Source: Bdellovibrionales bacterium CG12_big_fil_rev_8_21_14_0_65_38_15 (GTDB lineage Bacteria > Bdellovibrionota > Bacteriovoracia > Bacteriovoracales > Bacteriovoracaceae). Taken from it: 64,000 nt of DNA. Location: positions 1 through 64,000 of the forward strand of contig PCUW01000034.1 of assembly GCA_002787775.1 (NCBI GenBank). The letters are read 5' to 3'. Numbering within the stretch: position 1 is the first letter of the stretch; every line of letters starts with the position of its first letter. Below, one piece after another: positions 61,640-64,000 of the stretch. The notes under the pieces were generated by a model. The model was given only the letters and a program-made list of their open reading frames with translations. It ran no database searches and was not told where the DNA came from. A program made the position numbers and the translations under genes.

Positions 61640-63438
61640 AAGTACTTATACCCCAATTGTAGACCGTTTCTTGAAAGTTCATCGCTTGAAGTGAATCTCG
61701 TACTCTCTAAATCAAAACTTTGTTGTTCAAGAAAGTATTGAAGACCAAGGGTCGATTTTCTACCAACCCAGTACTCAGCACCTAGCTTCGCCTGAAAGCC
61801 GAGACTCGACTTTGCATCCACATCCGCTTTGGATTTTGGTAGTGTTAACAACAGGCCTGCTTCGGCCGTCATGGCGAAGCGATTAGTTCTAAAGAACTCC
61901 GACTCAAGTGCTAGATCAATCGTTGGAATAGTAAACCTGGTCCATTCATTCGTCGTTGTTGTTCCGTTCGTAGGATGATTATAGATAAATATTTGCTTTA
62001 ATTGAATCATTCCTCTTGCTGCTAGCCTTGGAGAAAACGCATGGCGAACACCTGCAGCGATTGAAAATAGGTTATCGCTATTTGAATTGATTCCTGGAGT
62101 TGCGCTACTTAAATCAATGGTACGAATTCCAAGACTTGTAATCGCCTGCCAATCTTTTTCACCTTGATGGTCATGACTGATTAAAATAGAAAATCCTTCT
62201 TGATTATTATTATCAAAAGGAGAAGTTAGAGAGTCATTACCAACTTTATGTGATTCGCTTAAAGGTCCTAGCTCGAAACCGATCATACCAAGCGCAGTTC
62301 TTTCACGCTTATTTGGTCTAATAATAGGAGCAACTTCATCGATATCTTTTAAGACGACATCTTTGGCGATAGTTTTATTTAACTCACCTGCGCTGGCCAA
62401 AAGAATGCTGTCATTAGATTTTGAAACAAAGCCTAGTCTTGGATCAAGGATAAGACCTTTAGGCGGAATATAGTCACCTGAATCTTTATCAACAAATCCC
62501 ACATCTTTTGGAACATAGATATTTCGTTTTTCATCAAAGACACTATCTTCTTTGGGCGGAATATAAAGTGCGGTATCTGGGTCGATGAATCCCCCCGCTC
62601 TTGGTGTATATTGTCCTGTCTTTGCATCGTATGATGAGTCTGCACTACCAATATGTTTAGTTTTACTAAAATCGATTTGCTCTAATTTTTCATTCGACTT
62701 TTTAGGTGCAAGTTCCTGGTTGTTATAAAGAATCTTCATTTGCACAGGGTTTACCGTCACAGGTTTTGTTGGAACCTTAAGTCCAGATACAGTCCCTGAG
62801 AATTGACCATTAGAAACGGCGACACTTTGTTTCTCAATAATGGACTTCAGCTCATTCATCTTTGTCGTTTTAGCCGCGTTAGTTGTCTGAACAATTGGCT
62901 CACCATCCGTCCCTCTTTCAATACCGACTGAGCTAGATTCGAGTTCAGCATGACTTGTATTAAGTCTTGCAATCGCAACTTCGCCTTTAAAAGTAATAAG
63001 TGAAGTAGCCTTGTTTTCAGCATTAAAACTGGTTTGAAAATCCGTTCCTCTAACTCCCATAGCGGCCGTTCGAGTACGAATAATATATTTCACGTCTTTA
63101 TTAGATTCTGGATTGATATTTGATCTAATTTTACCTTTGAGCAACGAAATCAAACCTGGATCGTTTGACTTTGCTTTCATCACGACGACCTTTGAATTTG
63201 GTCCAATACTCATACGTGAACCGTCACCAAACTCGATAACAGCAAAACTTTTTTCTTTGGTTAAAATGGAGGTATCTTCGAAAATCTTTTGCCCAAGCTC
63301 GACCACACGAGCATTCTTAGCTCCCGGAGAAAGCATGGTGGCATAACCACGAAGACGTATGACTTTGCCAAACTCTGCCGCCGAAGAAAGGTTGGAGATT
63401 AACAACAGAGCCAAAAAAATGAAGAAATTGGCTTTCAT
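61633..63438 (-). CDS. Exported FecR-domain protein with linker repeats and C-terminal barrel
   Basis: 601 residues. Signal peptide (ending NLSSAA), then a FecR domain (about 25-160) with VIRLRGYATM, SFAVIEFGDGSRMSIGPNSKV and RTRTAAMGVRGTDF motifs; a linker; four and a half 15-16-residue repeats with a D-x-x-T-x-x-Y-x-P-P consensus (about 269-337); and a C-terminal region (about 380-601) of alternating strands ending NGLQLGYKYFY, as in outer-membrane barrels. FecR domains usually sense or transmit envelope signals. I infer an outer-membrane barrel displaying a FecR domain in the periplasm. The ribosome site AAGGAT is inside a 16-pair hairpin. Confidence 0.85.
   Translation of the reverse strand: MKANFFIFLALLLISNLSSAAEFGKVIRLRGYATMLSPGAKNARVVELGQKIFEDTSILTKEKSFAVIEFGDGSRMSIGPNSKVVVMKAKSNDPGLISLLKGKIRSNINPESNKDVKYIIRTRTAAMGVRGTDFQTSFNAENKATSLITFKGEVAIARLNTSHAELESSSVGIERGTDGEPIVQTTNAAKTTKMNELKSIIEKQSVAVSNGQFSGTVSGLKVPTKPVTVNPVQMKILYNNQELAPKKSNEKLEQIDFSKTKHIGSADSSYDAKTGQYTPRAGGFIDPDTALYIPPKEDSVFDEKRNIYVPKDVGFVDKDSGDYIPPKGLILDPRLGFVSKSNDSILLASAGELNKTIAKDVVLKDIDEVAPIIRPNKRERTALGMIGFELGPLSESHKVGNDSLTSPFDNNNQEGFSILISHDHQGEKDWQAITSLGIRTIDLSSATPGINSNSDNLFSIAAGVRHAFSPRLAARGMIQLKQIFIYNHPTNGTTTTNEWTRFTIPTIDLALESEFFRTNRFAMTAEAGLLLTLPKSKADVDAKSSLGFQAKLGAEYWVGRKSTLGLQYFLEQQSFDLESTRFTSSDELSRNGLQLGYKYFY
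62428..62634 (-). repeat. Short tandem repeats in the FecR-barrel linker
   Basis: Units of 15-16 codons: SYDAKTGQYTPRAGG, FIDPDTALYIPPKEDS, VFDEKRNIYVPKDVG, FVDKDSGDYIPPKGL and a partial ILDPRLGFV. Consensus: hydrophobic-x-Asp, four residues, Tyr-x-Pro. Confidence 0.75.
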
Positions 63439-63443
63439 GGCCG

Positions 63444-63495
63444 ATCCTTAGTCAAAATAATTAAATGAAAATTGTAGTCTTATTTTGCTAAGGAT
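63444..63495 (-). promoter_or_regulatory. Long hairpin sequestering the FecR-barrel ribosome site
   Basis: On the minus strand ATCCTTAG plus CAAAATAA pairs with TTATTTTG, one bulged A, CTAAGGAT: sixteen pairs with a 19-base loop. AAGGAT in the 3' arm is the Shine-Dalgarno, seven bases or so from the ATG at 63438. No T-run follows, so it is not a terminator for spoVR. Confidence 0.65.
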
Positions 63496-63510
63496 ATCGT
63501 CTTATGACAA

Positions 63511-64000
63511 TTAAAGAGTCGTGGATTTATATTCCCGACCGTCGAAGACAAGATTAACGCCTTGATCCTCTTGAGTCGTAAGAATATTTACAGGACGCTT
63601 CCAAATCGCATGGATGTTTTTAAGCGTTTCTTTGGCAAAATTCATGTCGAGATCAACACCCATATGAATATGTCTTAAAAGCAACTCTCCACGGTTTTTA
63701 TAGTTCCCGCTTTCCACTTCAATAACTGGCTGACCAAAATTCGTAAGACTACTTAAGAGTTTTGATTTGATTTCACTAAACTCTCTAGAGTCAATCTCAT
63801 TGCGGCCAGTACGTGGATTGTACTTATAAGTGAAAATCCCTTGGCGCTCACAAAAATCTGGAGTCAAAAACTCATCGATGAAAGTCACATCATTATGACT
63901 CTTTCTAACGTCAAAGATTTTTTGACGACCTAGATTTGTTTCGATATGCCAGTTCTCTTTTTCATAAAGATTGTCACAATCTTGCCACTCTTTTCCAAAG
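63511..64000 (-). CDS. spoVR: SpoVR family protein, 3' part
   Basis: The gene runs off the right edge; 163 codons are in the window. Reading from the edge, GRQKIFDVRKSHNDVTFIDE, then EFLTPDFCERQGIFTYKY, and the C-terminal ETLKNIHAIWKRPVNILTT match the C-terminal half of SpoVR proteins. In Bacillus it is named for a spore-cortex role, but it is widespread in non-spore-formers, often beside a PrkA-type kinase and YeaH, in stress or stationary phase. Those partners are not in view. The GTG near 63888 is internal, not the start. It lies just upstream of the FecR-barrel gene. Confidence 0.9.
   Translation of the reverse strand, partial: FGKEWQDCDNLYEKENWHIETNLGRQKIFDVRKSHNDVTFIDEFLTPDFCERQGIFTYKYNPRTGRNEIDSREFSEIKSKLLSSLTNFGQPVIEVESGNYKNRGELLLRHIHMGVDLDMNFAKETLKNIHAIWKRPVNILTTQEDQGVNLVFDGREYKSTTL

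Overview
The window is AT-rich, gene-dense, ordinary bacterial chromosome. I see no rRNA, tRNA, insertion sequence, prophage or CRISPR array, and no gene-free stretch reaches 300 bases; the longest are about 225 (441-665), 221 (31523-31743) and 240 (56798-57037). The very high share of exported proteins, lipoproteins and small outer-membrane-type barrels, frequent GTG/TTG starts, and the mix of RpoH-, SpoVR-, Gsk- and LplA-type genes suggest a Gram-negative of the Bdellovibrio/Bacteriovorax kind (Bdellovibrionota, probably Bacteriovoracales). That placement is inference from gene style, not from a marker comparison.

Region by region. 1-4.5 kb: a three-gene minus-strand operon in which a MnmA paralogue without its catalytic residues and an M28 peptidase homologue lacking two zinc ligands precede a canonical MnmA. 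4.5-8 kb: an ABC-ATPase-like protein without a Walker A motif, a solitary cytosine-5 DNA methyltransferase and a lipoprotein hydrolase. 8-17 kb (minus): MdlB/MdlA-type heterodimeric ABC exporter, lipoate ligase, a GT51 peptidoglycan glycosyltransferase and secreted unknowns. 17-24 kb: a nuclease-like gene divergent from a pyrimidine operon pyrB, a fused carA-carB, and pyrF. 24-31.5 kb: secreted unknowns, inosine-guanosine kinase, beta-barrel proteins. 31.7-33.5 kb: a tight three-gene operon ending in a coiled coil joined to a small-heat-shock domain. 33.5-47 kb: MgtC, two-domain HAD, Ntn-hydrolase-like protein, a 1417-residue exported protein, a beta-lactamase-fold hydrolase and a four-repeat cysteine protein. 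47-50 kb: complete phnDCE transporter ending in a strong terminator. 50-54 kb: secreted proteins and an App1-type phosphatase. 53.4-57.4 kb (minus): rpsO-pnp-dut followed by a PHA-granule-family protein and a ferredoxin. 57.4-64 kb: RpoH-type sigma factor, secreted/TPR proteins, a FecR-barrel protein and the 3' end of spoVR.

Organisation is unusual at gene ends. Six convergent pairs share exactly four bases of stop codon (YTAR) and others abut or overlap slightly, so there is no room for terminators between them. Operons use 1-nt (TAATG, TAGTG) and 4-nt (ATGA) coupling. Several intergenic hairpins overlay Shine-Dalgarno sequences (before the GT51 and FecR genes) or abut a start codon (lplA), one strong terminator lies inside the signal-peptide codons of the next gene, and three genes have a -10 box placed as for leaderless mRNAs.

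Functions were assigned by reading motifs; family names without visible catalytic residues are marked as tentative.
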